From positions 2,264,001 through 2,328,000 of the forward strand of contig NZ_VSRN01000001.1 in the NCBI RefSeq assembly GCF_008369915.1: a stretch of 64,000 nucleotides of DNA. The letters are read 5' to 3'. Under the pieces are notes generated by a model. That model did no database searches. It was not told the origin of the DNA and saw only the letters and a program-made list of their open reading frames with translations. Of the stretch, positions 1 to 9,257 are shown one piece after another. How positions within the stretch are numbered: the stretch's first letter is position 1; the number at the start of each line of letters is the position of its first letter. Made by a program: the position numbers and the translations under genes. The DNA comes from Dyadobacter sp. UC 10 (GTDB lineage Bacteria; Bacteroidota; Bacteroidia; Cytophagales; Spirosomataceae).

Positions 1-1
1 G

Positions 2-427
2 GGAACAATGCTTGCCAACTTTAAACGTGGTCCTGGCGATTATGCCGGTATTGCTGGAAAATCTAATGACGGTGCTATCATCACTCAGGAAATCCGTTCA
101 TATCCTGCAAATGACAATGGACTGTACGATATGGCGGGTAACGTAAGTGAGTGGGTTTATGATGTTTATCGTCCGCTTTCCAACTCAGACGTAAACGATT
201 TGAACTCCTTCCGTCGCGACGGTTACCAGGATGATGCTAAAAACTACGATACTAAAAACGCCAACTCACTTGTTGATGACAAGCTGAGAGTTTACAAAGG
301 CGGCTCCTGGTCTGACGTTGCATACTGGTTATCTCCGGGGACTCGTCGCTATATGGATCAGGATTCGGCAACGGCAATGGTTGGTTTCCGTTGCGCGATG
401 ATCGCCACTGGTAGTCACAAAGAATAA
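2..427 (+). CDS. gldJ: GldJ-like gliding/T9SS lipoprotein, C-terminal fragment
   Basis: This is the C-terminal part of a formylglycine-generating-enzyme (FGE-sulfatase) fold protein; the reading frame is open to the left edge, so the gene starts outside the window. Visible family landmarks are NGLYDMAGNVSEWVYD, the VYKGGSWSD block and the final VGFRCA. The YRPLS...DVNDLNSFR stretch resembles GldJ of the gliding motility/type IX secretion machinery more than GldK. The active-site cysteines of true FGE enzymes are absent from the GGSW region, which fits a structural role. GldJ is an outer-membrane lipoprotein needed for T9SS stability in gliding Bacteroidota. The GldJ assignment over other FGE-fold lipoproteins is inferred from motif resemblance. 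The stop is followed by a strong bidirectional terminator. Confidence 0.72.
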   Translation, partial: GTMLANFKRGPGDYAGIAGKSNDGAIITQEIRSYPANDNGLYDMAGNVSEWVYDVYRPLSNSDVNDLNSFRRDGYQDDAKNYDTKNANSLVDDKLRVYKGGSWSDVAYWLSPGTRRYMDQDSATAMVGFRCAMIATGSHKE

Positions 428-451
428 TTTGACCAAGAAAATATTAAAAAA

Positions 452-481
452 GCCGCTATCTGCACAGGTAGCGGCTTTTTT
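452..481. terminator. Bidirectional intrinsic terminator
   Basis: GCCGCTATC (452-460) pairs with GGTAGCGGC (467-475) around a 6-nt loop. A T-run follows on the right and an A-run precedes on the left, so the hairpin can end both the gldJ-like gene (+) and comF (-), which converge here. Confidence 0.85.
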
Positions 482-1172
482 AATGCTGAGCCAGTGCGAT
501 TGTCAGAATGTAGAATTCGTCGCAGCCTGCACTTGCTAGCGTCTGTACGCATTCTTCGAGCGTAGCTCCGGTAGTCAGCACATCGTCAATGATGATTACC
601 TTTTTTGCTGCGAATGTGTTTTCGACCTCAAATACGCCTTTCACATTTTCCCGGCGTTCAATCTTATTTTTGCCAGTCTGCGTTTCCGTGTATATGATCC
701 TTTTCAGCGCGTTACCCGACCATGGAATTCCCGTGGATTCTGAGAAACCCTGAGCCAGCAGATCGCTCTGATTATAGCCACGGCTTTTTCTCTTTTTTAA
801 ATGCAGAGGAACGCTGATGATCAAATCGACCGATGGAAGTATTCCTGCGTTTTGCATTTCCTGTCCAAACATTTGACCCAAAACCAACCCGATCTCCTGG
901 TTACCCCGATATTTCAATGCGTGCAGCAGCTTTTGCACTTTGCTTTTCTTGGTAAAAAGTAAAAATGAATGCGTCAGCAGCACGCGCGGTTCGTTTACAA
1001 ATTTGTAGCGCAGCGTATCCGCATGCAGGCCGCTTTGCCCGATCCTGGGAAGTGAAATCCGGCAAAACGTACATAATGTTGCCTCACTTCCGATTAAAGG
1101 CTGATCGCAGCCTGTGCAGCAGCGCGGAAAAATGAGGTCTGTTAAATCTGAAAGAAACTTGTAGAGAATCAT
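480..1172 (-). CDS. comF: ComF family phosphoribosyltransferase-like protein
   Basis: This 230-residue protein has the ComF layout: an N-terminal zinc-ribbon with cysteines at about residues 18, 19, 22, 34 and 37, then a type I phosphoribosyltransferase domain ending in the PRPP-binding loop VIIIDDVLTTGA near residues 191-203. The motif SRGYNQSDLLA is also typical. ComF proteins act in DNA uptake or processing of internalised single strands in naturally competent bacteria; in Bacteroidota the role is mostly assigned by homology. It stands alone between a convergent gldJ-like gene and a divergent pyrC, with the ATG at 1172 giving the usual family length. Confidence 0.88.
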   Translation of the reverse strand: MILYKFLSDLTDLIFPRCCTGCDQPLIGSEATLCTFCRISLPRIGQSGLHADTLRYKFVNEPRVLLTHSFLLFTKKSKVQKLLHALKYRGNQEIGLVLGQMFGQEMQNAGILPSVDLIISVPLHLKKRKSRGYNQSDLLAQGFSESTGIPWSGNALKRIIYTETQTGKNKIERRENVKGVFEVENTFAAKKVIIIDDVLTTGATLEECVQTLASAGCDEFYILTIALAQH

Positions 1173-1238
1173 TTTTAAAATAATAATGGGCTTTTTGGAA
1201 TGACTGGATAACTTTGGAAAGAAAATTCTTATCGCGAT

Positions 1239-2600
1239 ATGACGACATTGATAGTTAATGCTCAGGTAGTAAATGAAAATACGGTTCAGGATTTAGACGT
1301 ATTAATTGAAAATGGTCACATTAAAAGCATAGGAAAAAATTTACAACACATTTCAGCCGACAGAATAATCGACGCGAAAGGCAAATACCTGATGCCCGGC
1401 GTGATCGATGACCAGGTTCATTTCAGGGAGCCTGGGCTGACCCATAAGGCTAATATTTACACCGAATCCAAAGCGGCAGTGGCTGGTGGGGTTACCTCAT
1501 TCATGGAAATGCCGAATACGGTACCCAATACGCTCACCCAGGCGCTTCTCGAAGATAAGTACCGGATTGGCGCGCAGACTTCCCTGGCCAACTACTCCTT
1601 TTTCATGGGAGCCTCGAACGACAACTATGAGGAAGTAATGAAAACTGACCCTACTCAGGTTTGCGGGATCAAAATATTCATGGGGTCTTCAACTGGAAAT
1701 ATGCTGGTAGATGCGCCGGGAGTTTTGGAAAAGATATTCGCAAATGCCCCCTGCATTATTGCTACTCACTGTGAGGACGAACCAACTGTACGCCATCGAA
1801 TGGAGATGTTTAAGGAACAGTACGGCGATAATGTGCCTTACAATATTCATGCATTGATTCGAAACGAGGAGGCCTGCCTAAAATCGTCTTCCTTCGCGAC
1901 TTCTCTTGCACATAAAAATAAAACAAGACTACACATCCTGCATATTTCGACCGGTGACGAAGTATCGCTTTTTGAAATCGGAAACCGGAAAAACGGACAG
2001 ATATTGCTTTCCGATGGTGAGCCCAAACTGGTCACTGCGGAAGCTTGTGTACATCATTTGTGGTTTGATGCGGAGGATTATCATAAGTTAGGCAACCAGA
2101 TCAAATGCAACCCCGCTATCAAAGCGCCGCATCATAAAGAAGCTATTCTGCAAGCGGTGCTGGATAACCGCATTGACGTGATCGCGACCGACCACGCGCC
2201 CCATACCATAGAAGAAAAAGCGCAGCACTACTGGCAGGCTCCATCCGGTTTGCCTTTGGTACAGCATACCCTGAACGTGATGCTGCAGCTGAGCAGTGAA
2301 GGTAAAATTTCAATCGAGCGGGTAGTTGAAAAAATGAGCCACGCAGTAGCCGATTGTTTCCAGATCAAAGACCGTGGCTATATTCGCGAGGGTTACAAAG
2401 CAGATCTTATTTTGGTAGACACGAATGCGACTACGAATGTGGAAGCAAGTGGTTTATATTCTAAATGCGGCTGGTCTCCATTTGAAGGAACGAAGTTCAA
2501 CTCCCAGGTTACGCATACGTTCGTATCCGGGCATCTGGTCTACGAAGACGGGAAATTTAATGAAGAGGTAAAAGGCGAGCGGTTGTTATTTAACCGATAA
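1239..2600 (+). CDS. pyrC: Dihydroorotase (amidohydrolase family)
   Basis: This 453-residue amidohydrolase should cyclise N-carbamoyl-aspartate to dihydroorotate in pyrimidine synthesis. Landmarks are the N-terminal metal site DDQVHFREPG (about residues 57-66), the FMEMPNT block, the KIFMGSSTGNM region that carries the carbamylated-lysine position, ATHCEDE, HILHIST, CVHHLWF and ATDHAPH. The usual H-x-H metal motif reads Q-V-H: the first histidine is Gln59. I recall the same Gln in the Porphyromonas gingivalis orthologue, so this is probably a lineage trait rather than inactivation. The 3' end overlaps the convergent NUDIX gene by 15 bp. An allantoinase or hydantoinase is less likely given the overall match to Bacteroidota dihydroorotases. 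Confidence 0.88.
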   Translation: MTTLIVNAQVVNENTVQDLDVLIENGHIKSIGKNLQHISADRIIDAKGKYLMPGVIDDQVHFREPGLTHKANIYTESKAAVAGGVTSFMEMPNTVPNTLTQALLEDKYRIGAQTSLANYSFFMGASNDNYEEVMKTDPTQVCGIKIFMGSSTGNMLVDAPGVLEKIFANAPCIIATHCEDEPTVRHRMEMFKEQYGDNVPYNIHALIRNEEACLKSSSFATSLAHKNKTRLHILHISTGDEVSLFEIGNRKNGQILLSDGEPKLVTAEACVHHLWFDAEDYHKLGNQIKCNPAIKAPHHKEAILQAVLDNRIDVIATDHAPHTIEEKAQHYWQAPSGLPLVQHTLNVMLQLSSEGKISIERVVEKMSHAVADCFQIKDRGYIREGYKADLILVDTNATTNVEASGLYSKCGWSPFEGTKFNSQVTHTFVSGHLVYEDGKFNEEVKGERLLFNR

Positions 2601-3008
2601 GTATTCGAAGTAATTCTGGATCACATTCAGGTCCGCTTCTGTCCAGTCAAGGGTTAGAAGATCGAGCGGATCAAGCCAGAGAATTTGCTCGTGCTCTGTT
2701 AAAACGATGTTGGCAGTATGCAGGCTGCAGATAAAAGGCACCAGGATAATCTCGCGCCAGCCCTGGTCTTTTGAAGTTTCCGGAAGCCTTTGAAGTATAT
2801 TTATTTCTACATTCAACTCCTCTCTGATTTCACGAACCAGTGCTTCCTCGTCAGATTCGTTTTGTTCAACTTTTCCACCCGGGAATTCCCATTTCAGTGG
2901 AAAGGAAAGAGCTGCACTGCGTTGTCCGGCGAGTATCTTCCCGTTATGCTCGATCACCGCACAGGGCACTCTCACAACCAATTTTTCAGATACAAGCACG
3001 TCAATCAT
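2586..3008 (-). CDS. NUDIX hydrolase, MutT-like
   Basis: This 140-residue protein is a single NUDIX domain. The Nudix box runs from about residue 45 to 67 and reads GKVEQNESDEEALV followed by REIREELNV; the acidic metal-binding core REIREE is intact, while the consensus glycine after it is Asn. It also has the family's opening VPCAVIEHNGKILAGQR and the WEFPGG lead-in. These features are close to the MutT/8-oxo-dGTP diphosphatase group, which cleanses oxidised nucleotides, but the substrate cannot be settled from sequence alone. Its 3' end overlaps pyrC by 15 bp in convergent orientation. A TAnnTTTG-type box on the minus strand (3031-3038) lies just upstream of the start. Confidence 0.85.
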   Translation of the reverse strand: MIDVLVSEKLVVRVPCAVIEHNGKILAGQRSAALSFPLKWEFPGGKVEQNESDEEALVREIREELNVEINILQRLPETSKDQGWREIILVPFICSLHTANIVLTEHEQILWLDPLDLLTLDWTEADLNVIQNYFEYLSVK

Positions 3009-3030
3009 AGAGGCGGTCAGTAATTTACCG

Positions 3031-3038
3031 CAAATTTA
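3031..3038 (-). promoter_or_regulatory. Candidate -7 promoter box of the NUDIX gene
   Basis: The plus strand reads CAAATTTA, the reverse complement of a perfect TAnnTTTG Bacteroidota -7 element, 23 bp upstream of the NUDIX start. I find no clear TTTG -33 element at the expected distance, so support is partial. Confidence 0.35.
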
Positions 3039-3092
3039 CTACTTCTATTCTTATTTATTAGCTAAATCCTGAAACTAAATAAATTACAACAT

Positions 3093-4124
3093 TCAGAATA
3101 ATTCGCCCGGCTTGTAATTCGGTAAAATTCCGAGGTGTTTGAATGCCTTTTCAGTTACTTCCCTGCCTCGGGAAGTTCTTTTGATGTAACCTTCCTGAAT
3201 CAGAAATGGCTCGTAAACTTCCTCTATCGTTTCGGCCTCCTCGCCGCAAGCCGTAGCAATCGTCGATAGGCCAACCGGCCCCCCTTTGAATTTGTTGATG
3301 ATGGTACTGAGAATACGGTTGTCCATTTCATCCAAACCATTCTGATCCACATCAAGCGCCAACAATGCCATTTCGGCTATTGGAATTGTGATACGGCCGT
3401 TTCCTTTTACTTGTGCAAAATCGCGTGTACGGCGTAGCAGGTTATTGGCAATACGCGGGGTACCTCTGCTCCGTCTAGCTATTTCAAAAGCAGCATCGTC
3501 TTCCAGCGGGGTTCCGAGAATAGCAGCTGAACGTTTTAATATAGACGAAAGCAATTTCGCATCGTAATATTCCAGCCTTGCATTAATCCCGAAACGCGCA
3601 CGCAAAGGTGAAGTGAGCATACCAGCGCGTGTAGTGGCACCGATTAATGTAAATGGATTAAGGCCGATCTGAATGCTGCGTGCATTCGGCCCGCTATCAA
3701 GCATGATATCAATTTTATAATCTTCCATTGCGGAATAAAGATATTCCTCCACAATAGGGTTGAGCCGATGGATTTCATCGATAAAAAGTACGTCGTGCTC
3801 CTGTAAGTTGGTCAGCAGGCCGGCCAGGTCACTGGGCTTGTCGAGTACGGGGCCGGAAGTGATTTTTATATTAGCACCTAGCTCATTGGCGACAATGTTG
3901 GACAAAGTCGTTTTTCCGAGTCCCGGAGGTCCATGCAGCAGAACATGATCCAATGCATCGCCCCGCTGCCGAGCTGCCTGAACGAAAATTTTCAGGTTTT
4001 CAAGGATTTTATCCTGCCCCGCAAAATCATCAAAAGTAAGCGGACGCAAAGCGCGCTCTATTTCTTTTTCCGTATTGGATAACCCCTCTTTATCTCCCGA
4101 CAGATAGTCCTGGCGCATGTTCAA
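3093..4124 (-). CDS. ruvB: Holliday junction branch migration helicase RuvB
   Basis: This 343-residue AAA+ ATPase is RuvB, the hexameric motor that with RuvA drives branch migration of Holliday junctions in recombinational repair. Visible motifs are [11 protein letters not shown], Walker A GPPGLGKT (about residues 65-72), Walker B FIDEIHRL, sensor [10 protein letters not shown], the arginine-finger region SPLRARFG and the C-terminal winged-helix DNA-binding part ending [15 protein letters not shown]. Length is normal for the family. No ruvA or ruvC is adjacent. It follows the large T9SS cargo gene on the same strand but is separated from it by a strong terminator, so it probably has its own promoter. 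Confidence 0.97.
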   Translation of the reverse strand: MNMRQDYLSGDKEGLSNTEKEIERALRPLTFDDFAGQDKILENLKIFVQAARQRGDALDHVLLHGPPGLGKTTLSNIVANELGANIKITSGPVLDKPSDLAGLLTNLQEHDVLFIDEIHRLNPIVEEYLYSAMEDYKIDIMLDSGPNARSIQIGLNPFTLIGATTRAGMLTSPLRARFGINARLEYYDAKLLSSILKRSAAILGTPLEDDAAFEIARRSRGTPRIANNLLRRTRDFAQVKGNGRITIPIAEMALLALDVDQNGLDEMDNRILSTIINKFKGGPVGLSTIATACGEEAETIEEVYEPFLIQEGYIKRTSRGREVTEKAFKHLGILPNYKPGELF

Positions 4125-4140
4125 ATCGAATAGTATTGTT

Positions 4141-4174
4141 CAAAAATACCCGCCGCTGGTATGCGGCGGGTATT
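4141..4174 (-). terminator. Intrinsic terminator of the T9SS cargo gene
   Basis: A 12-bp perfect stem (4145-4156 with 4163-4174, loop TGGTAT) is followed on the minus strand by TTTTTGA. It lies downstream of the gene at 4218-7094 and upstream of ruvB. The U-tract strand also reads TATTTTTG (4141-4148), which matches a TAnnTTTG -7 box and could start ruvB transcription; no -33 element is evident. Confidence 0.85.
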
Positions 4175-4217
4175 AACTATAATCAAAAATAACTGTTTTA
4201 ATCTGCAAAAAGAAGGA

Positions 4218-7094
4218 TCAACGGATCACCATCACAGAGCCGCGCTTCACAGTCGGATTGCGCTCGGGGTAATAGAGACTCTCGTAAGAAAGTACGTACG
4301 GATACGATCCTGGCAACACTTTTTGACCCTTGTAGGTACCATCCCAGCGATCTTCCAGGTTATTGGAAGCATAAATAACTTCGCCCCAGCGGTTATAAAT
4401 GCGAATAGAGAAATTAGTAAAATACGCCCCGAAGATTTCCATAATCTCATTCCTGCCTTCTCCGTCAGGCGTGAATGCATCCGGAATAAAGAATCGAGGC
4501 TCGCATTTGTCTACAACCGTCGTTGATTTTTCGGCCACACAGCCAAACTCATTGGTCGCCTGCACCACATAAATGCCTTCCTGATTCACGGTAACCGTTC
4601 GGGTCGTATCGCCCGAGTGCGGCCACAGATACGACAATCGGCCCTGCCCGTTTGCATCCAGGATAACCGATTGTCCATCCGGGAGACATATTACATTCTC
4701 CGGGGCCAGGTTCAGGATCGGCGAAGGTAGTTCTCCAACCTGGATCGTGTCTGAATTATAGCAATCGTTTCTGTCTTTCACTATTACCGTATAAGAACCT
4801 GGCTGGCCGATGGTCACTTCCCGGGTATCTTCGCCGGTACTCCAGTCGAATTCAATCCACCTTTCGCTTTCTACGCGCAATACAATAGAACTGTCGCGGC
4901 AAAGCGTGGTATCCGGCCCTATCGAAAATGGAGGCGGGCGGCGCAATGTGATTTCAATGGTATCAGCTGAATAGCATTCGCCTTGCGGGCCATTAAATGC
5001 AACGGCAATATAACGGCCGGTTGCAGGTGCATTGTATTTTCTCTGGCGTGAAACTACTCTTCCACGATTAATCCATGCATATACCTCAGCCTCAACACCC
5101 ATATCGAGCGGGACAAAATTACCGCAGGTATCTTTGTCTGCACCCAGATTGATTGGCGGTGGCGTTTCGTAAATTGTAATGGTGTCTACAATCGTTGTAT
5201 CAGCACACTTATTTATAGCCCGCATTCGCACAATATACTTTCCGGGTTGCGTGTAAGTGTAAGTGGCCTGCGTTTCTTTTGAAGGTGAAGTAAAGCTGCC
5301 GTCTCCCAGGAAGTCCCACTGATACGTATCTTCAATTGGATCACAAATGGGGCTTGCCTGAAATGTAGTAGGCTCATTTGTACAAAATCCATCCGCCTCA
5401 AAACCCGGCCCGGACGATTCCTGCGTAAAATCCTGAACCATATTCGGCAATCCCAGCTGGCTGTTACGACCGCCCAGATTCACTCCATCCCGCTCATATT
5501 CGACGCCGGTAAGTGAATTTCCTTCAGGCTCGCCGATCACAGCAAGGTATTCGCTTCCCTGTATGGCCATATAAATGCGTCCGTCGGGCCCAAATTGCAA
5601 TGCACCAAACTTTTGCGTCGCTGAACTGTCAATGGTAATTGCTGTTTCCGTTAAAAGGCTGTCAGGCAGCGTGAGATCGTACTGTTTTAGGTAAGAACTC
5701 GTGCCGTTTTCACCCTTAAACGAAATGTACATCTTCTCACCGCTCGGCGAAAATTCAATGCCATAGGCAATAGGCGGCGCAGGTCCAAGATCTACCGTTT
5801 TATCATGCGTGAGTGTGCCCGTCGAATCGTTGAAATAAAACAGATCGACATAGTTCTTTGGCGGCCCCGGTACGATTACCGCCAGCCTCCTTTGTCCGGT
5901 AGCACTGTCCGGCGAGGAAAATTTCATGTAACCTTCCGCCTTATGCAAGCTGTCGTGCGCTATTCCCAAATCAAAAGTGCCACTTTCGTTAAGCCCGCCG
6001 TTAGTAGCATGAAAAACGCGAAATTTATTAGTGCCGTAATCGTGTGAAATGACCCAGTAAGTACTGTCACGATCATTACGGGCTGACACTATACGTTCGG
6101 TCGTAGGTGTCTGTAAAGTTGTATTTTGCTCAATGATCGCGCCAAGGCCATTATTTCTCCGCATATCTACCACACTTACTGTCAACAGCTTTTCACCATT
6201 GATATCTGAGGTAGTAAATACGTTAAAAAGGTATTCACAACCCTTACAGGTCGGCTGAGGCACTATAAGCACGGATTGCGTCGAGTTGGGACTTCCTTTT
6301 AAAGGCGCGCAATTCCCCGGACTAAAACAGGGCATTACTTCGCTATTCTTATTCCAGATCGTGATACCATCGGAATAAAACAAAAGCTGGCCTTTTGAAT
6401 TGGCGATAGACGAAGTTCCTTCCGGTGTATTGGCTTTTCCATCGGTAATAGGCGTAGGCGGACTGTTTGAAAAGTCAAGCCCCGCATTTCCTCCGAAATA
6501 CCATTTTGCACCCTCCTGAGCGGAAGGCTCCATGCATATTTTTACATTTACGCGGTCCTGGATTTTACACCCGTTTGGCAAGATCACCTCAACCGAATAA
6601 CAGCCTGAACTATCTACATTTAAGGTTTGCGTAGTATCGCCTTTCGGGTACCATACAAACCGGGCTCCGGGAGGAGCACCATTTGGATAAGGATCCAAAA
6701 TCAGCGTGTCACCGGGGCAAATTGTAGTATCCGTTTTCCACTCCTGAAAAGCCGGCGGAAGCTCGCCGATATTGACAACCTGCGAGACTGTCTGCTGTGA
6801 ACCGCCTCTGATCGTGCGGGTTAAAGTAACCGTGTAAGCGCCGGGCGCCATATAGGAATGCTGCGGGTTACGGCGCGTATCTGTTGCTGTCCCTTCGCCG
6901 AAATTCCATTGCCACGCAATTGCGGTACTCAGCGTATCCCTGAATGAAGTGGAATCTGCCTCACAATCCGGGTTCTGCATACACTGTCCGTCCACCAAAA
7001 ATTGCGTCTGTCCCTTTGCATATCCTGCCGTAAGCAGCATAAGAAAGAAAAAAGCACAAAAAATTTGTAGGTACTTATTATAAAATCGCCCCAT
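4218..7094 (-). CDS. Large secreted PKD-domain protein with T9SS type B (gliding CTD) sorting domain
   Basis: This 958-residue protein has a signal peptide (about residues 1-29, cleavage before QTQF), an early PKD domain (WNFGEG...HSYMAPGAYTVTL), a central region of about 350 residues that looks like a beta-propeller or cell-surface recognition region (about 190-550), a second PKD domain (YQWDFLGDGSF...YTYTQPGKYIVRMRA), Ig-like repeats with SYTVIVKDRNDC-type blocks, and a C-terminal gliding-motility-associated domain of about 90 residues (PDAFTPDGEGRNE, IRIYNRWGEVIYAS, WDGTYKGQKVLPGSYPY). That C-terminus is the T9SS type B sorting signal, so the protein should cross the outer membrane through T9SS. 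It lies divergently next to a PorP/SprF gene, the partner class associated with type B cargo. Ligand unknown; probably an adhesin-like surface protein. Confidence 0.88.
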   Translation of the reverse strand: MGRFYNKYLQIFCAFFFLMLLTAGYAKGQTQFLVDGQCMQNPDCEADSTSFRDTLSTAIAWQWNFGEGTATDTRRNPQHSYMAPGAYTVTLTRTIRGGSQQTVSQVVNIGELPPAFQEWKTDTTICPGDTLILDPYPNGAPPGARFVWYPKGDTTQTLNVDSSGCYSVEVILPNGCKIQDRVNVKICMEPSAQEGAKWYFGGNAGLDFSNSPPTPITDGKANTPEGTSSIANSKGQLLFYSDGITIWNKNSEVMPCFSPGNCAPLKGSPNSTQSVLIVPQPTCKGCEYLFNVFTTSDINGEKLLTVSVVDMRRNNGLGAIIEQNTTLQTPTTERIVSARNDRDSTYWVISHDYGTNKFRVFHATNGGLNESGTFDLGIAHDSLHKAEGYMKFSSPDSATGQRRLAVIVPGPPKNYVDLFYFNDSTGTLTHDKTVDLGPAPPIAYGIEFSPSGEKMYISFKGENGTSSYLKQYDLTLPDSLLTETAITIDSSATQKFGALQFGPDGRIYMAIQGSEYLAVIGEPEGNSLTGVEYERDGVNLGGRNSQLGLPNMVQDFTQESSGPGFEADGFCTNEPTTFQASPICDPIEDTYQWDFLGDGSFTSPSKETQATYTYTQPGKYIVRMRAINKCADTTIVDTITIYETPPPINLGADKDTCGNFVPLDMGVEAEVYAWINRGRVVSRQRKYNAPATGRYIAVAFNGPQGECYSADTIEITLRRPPPFSIGPDTTLCRDSSIVLRVESERWIEFDWSTGEDTREVTIGQPGSYTVIVKDRNDCYNSDTIQVGELPSPILNLAPENVICLPDGQSVILDANGQGRLSYLWPHSGDTTRTVTVNQEGIYVVQATNEFGCVAEKSTTVVDKCEPRFFIPDAFTPDGEGRNEIMEIFGAYFTNFSIRIYNRWGEVIYASNNLEDRWDGTYKGQKVLPGSYPYVLSYESLYYPERNPTVKRGSVMVIR

Positions 7095-7320
7095 GTTTCG
7101 TTAACAGTTCAAACACCCCTAGCCACCACATTGAATATTCAGATTACCCGACAATACTAACGAAAATAAAATGTTAAAATTTTGTGCGGGAAAGTGGTAA
7201 AAACCACTCTAATTTGAATATTAATACGCAATTTGAAGATATTTTGTGAATTTTAATTTGGGCAAATTTTTACGGCCCGTAACCTCACCGCTATTTACCT
7301 TGCGGTTATAAGTTAAATAT

Positions 7321-8352
7321 ATGACCAAGCGTATACTTTGCCTTTTCATACTGACACTGGTTTGCATAGATGGTTGGAGTCAGGATCCTCAGTTTTCACA
7401 GTTTTATGCAAACCCATTGTACCTGAACCCCGCATTGGCGGGAGGAGCACTTGCTCCACGCGCTACCGTTAACTACCGGAATCAGTGGCCTTCCCTTTCT
7501 GCAAATTTTGTAACCACGTCTTTCGGAGCGGATGCTTTTTTTTCCAATTTCAATAGTGGCGTCGGCGTGCTCGTCACCATGGACAGCCAGGGATTGGGAA
7601 ATTTGAAATCGACCGAAGCAGCTCTGCAATATTCTTATCAGATCCAGTTCAATGAAATGACTTCCCTGCGACTGGGTATCCAGGGCGGTTTTGCCTCGCG
7701 TACGCTTGACTATTTCGGTCTCACTTTTGGCGATCAGTATGACAATGGCGGACTGACCGGGAATCCTTCCGACGACCCGTTTGCGCAGGGCGGACCCAAT
7801 GTTTTTTATGCCGATTTCGGTGCGGGTGCGATGCTGTATTCCGACTGGTACTGGGCGGGCATTTCTGCCCACCATTTGAACAGACCGAACCAGGCATTTT
7901 CAGGATTGACAGACGCAAGACTACCTGTGAAGGCAAGCCTGCAAGCCGGATTGCGTATTCCTTTCGCCGGATATACATTTCTTGGGGATGAAATCGACAA
8001 GGAGAAAACAATCTCTCCTGCTATTATGTATAAGAAACAGGGTAAATATGACCAGTTTGACGCAGGTCTTTATATGACCCTTGAACCACTCGTGCTCGGT
8101 GCCTGGTACCGCGGCATTCCTTTCAAGAAATACGCCCAGAACATCAACAATCACGAGTCTCTGATATTCCTGGCCGGTTTTCGACAGGATAAATTTTCAA
8201 TTGGGTATAGCTACGATCTTACAATTTCTACGCTGGGCGTTGGAAGCGGCGGGGCACATGAAATTTCCTTGTCTTACATCTTTCCTCCGCTTGAACCCAA
8301 GCAACGCCGCAGCAAAAGCAGCAAAAGGCAACTTTCCTGCCCGAAATTCTAG
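7321..8352 (+). CDS. PorP/SprF family type IX secretion membrane protein
   Basis: This 343-residue protein begins with a signal peptide (about 20 residues, ending GWSQDPQFSQF) and carries the PorP/SprF signature: DPQFSQFYANPLYLNPALAGG, then NYRNQWPSL, and repeated amphipathic beta strands typical of an outer-membrane barrel. PorP/SprF proteins attach to the T9SS and are needed for secretion of particular large cargo. SprF in Flavobacterium johnsoniae serves the neighbouring SprB adhesin, which has a type B sorting domain. The divergent neighbour here also has a type B domain, so I infer this protein serves that cargo. The 226-bp intergenic gap holds weak promoter-like boxes (TTTG 7213-7216, TATTTTG 7240-7246) but no exact consensus. 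Confidence 0.9.
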   Translation: MTKRILCLFILTLVCIDGWSQDPQFSQFYANPLYLNPALAGGALAPRATVNYRNQWPSLSANFVTTSFGADAFFSNFNSGVGVLVTMDSQGLGNLKSTEAALQYSYQIQFNEMTSLRLGIQGGFASRTLDYFGLTFGDQYDNGGLTGNPSDDPFAQGGPNVFYADFGAGAMLYSDWYWAGISAHHLNRPNQAFSGLTDARLPVKASLQAGLRIPFAGYTFLGDEIDKEKTISPAIMYKKQGKYDQFDAGLYMTLEPLVLGAWYRGIPFKKYAQNINNHESLIFLAGFRQDKFSIGYSYDLTISTLGVGSGGAHEISLSYIFPPLEPKQRRSKSSKRQLSCPKF

Positions 8353-8450
8353 CACGGTTTTTATATACAACGCGCTGCAAACGCGGGTAAAGTTGCAAAC
8401 CGCCCGCCTTTCAATGTATTAGTTACTATATATTAACCTGTTGCACCATC

Positions 8451-9239
8451 ATGCTTATCATTACCAGAAATGGCCTGCTATTAACGCTGTGCCTGATTTT
8501 CAGCGCAATTACTTTATTTGCCGCTCCCCCGAAAAGAGAATTTTACGAGATTAAAATTTATCACGTTAAGGACGTTAACCAGGCTACACGGATCGACAAT
8601 TACCTGAAAGATGCATACATACCAGCGATGCACAGAGCCGGAATCAAAAACATTGGTGTTTTCAAGCCTGTTGCAACTGACACCGCTGCGGGAAAATTGA
8701 TTTATGTACTGACTCCGCTTAAATCACTCGAACAACTGGTTGACTTGCCAAAAACGCTTGGCAAAGACGCTGCTTACCTGGCAGCAGGAAAAGATTATAT
8801 CGACGCCGAATACAAAAATCCGCCTTATATCCGCATTCGATCGACTATCCTGAGAGCCTTTGAAGACAGCCCGATGATGAAAAAGCCAGACCTGACATCG
8901 CCAAAAAGCGACCGTATCTACGAACTGAGAAGTTATGAGGGCCACACTGAAAAGATCTATTGGAACAAGGTAAAGCAATTTAATTCAGGAAACGAGATCG
9001 GCATTTTCGCCCGCCTTGGTTTTAATGCGGTTTTCTATGGTGAGGTTGTAGCCGGCCCAACCATGCCCAACCTGATGTATATGACTACTTTTTCTGATAA
9101 GGCCTCCCGTGACGCGCACTGGAAATCTTTCAGCGACGATGCGGAATGGGGCAAAGTAAAGTCAATGCCTGAATATCAGAATAACGTATCTAAAAATGTA
9201 ACGCTGTTCCTCTTCCCTACAGAATATTCGGACATTTAA
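8451..9239 (+). CDS. Secreted NIPSNAP family protein
   Basis: This 262-residue protein has a signal peptide (about residues 1-25, cleavage near LFAAPPKR) and two NIPSNAP-like ferredoxin-fold modules, the first starting REFYEIKIYHVKDV and the second RIYELRSYEGHTEK. The FARLGFNAVFYGEVVAG and MYMTTFSDKASRDAHWKSF blocks are characteristic. NIPSNAP proteins are dimeric alpha/beta barrel proteins whose bacterial function is largely unknown; in Bacteroidota they are often secreted and sit near polysaccharide or sugar-metabolism genes. Here the next gene is a convergent murQ, which does not establish a link. It appears monocistronic, with a shared terminator after it. Confidence 0.85.
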   Translation: MLIITRNGLLLTLCLIFSAITLFAAPPKREFYEIKIYHVKDVNQATRIDNYLKDAYIPAMHRAGIKNIGVFKPVATDTAAGKLIYVLTPLKSLEQLVDLPKTLGKDAAYLAAGKDYIDAEYKNPPYIRIRSTILRAFEDSPMMKKPDLTSPKSDRIYELRSYEGHTEKIYWNKVKQFNSGNEIGIFARLGFNAVFYGEVVAGPTMPNLMYMTTFSDKASRDAHWKSFSDDAEWGKVKSMPEYQNNVSKNVTLFLFPTEYSDI

Positions 9240-9257
9240 AAGTACATACTAAATAAC

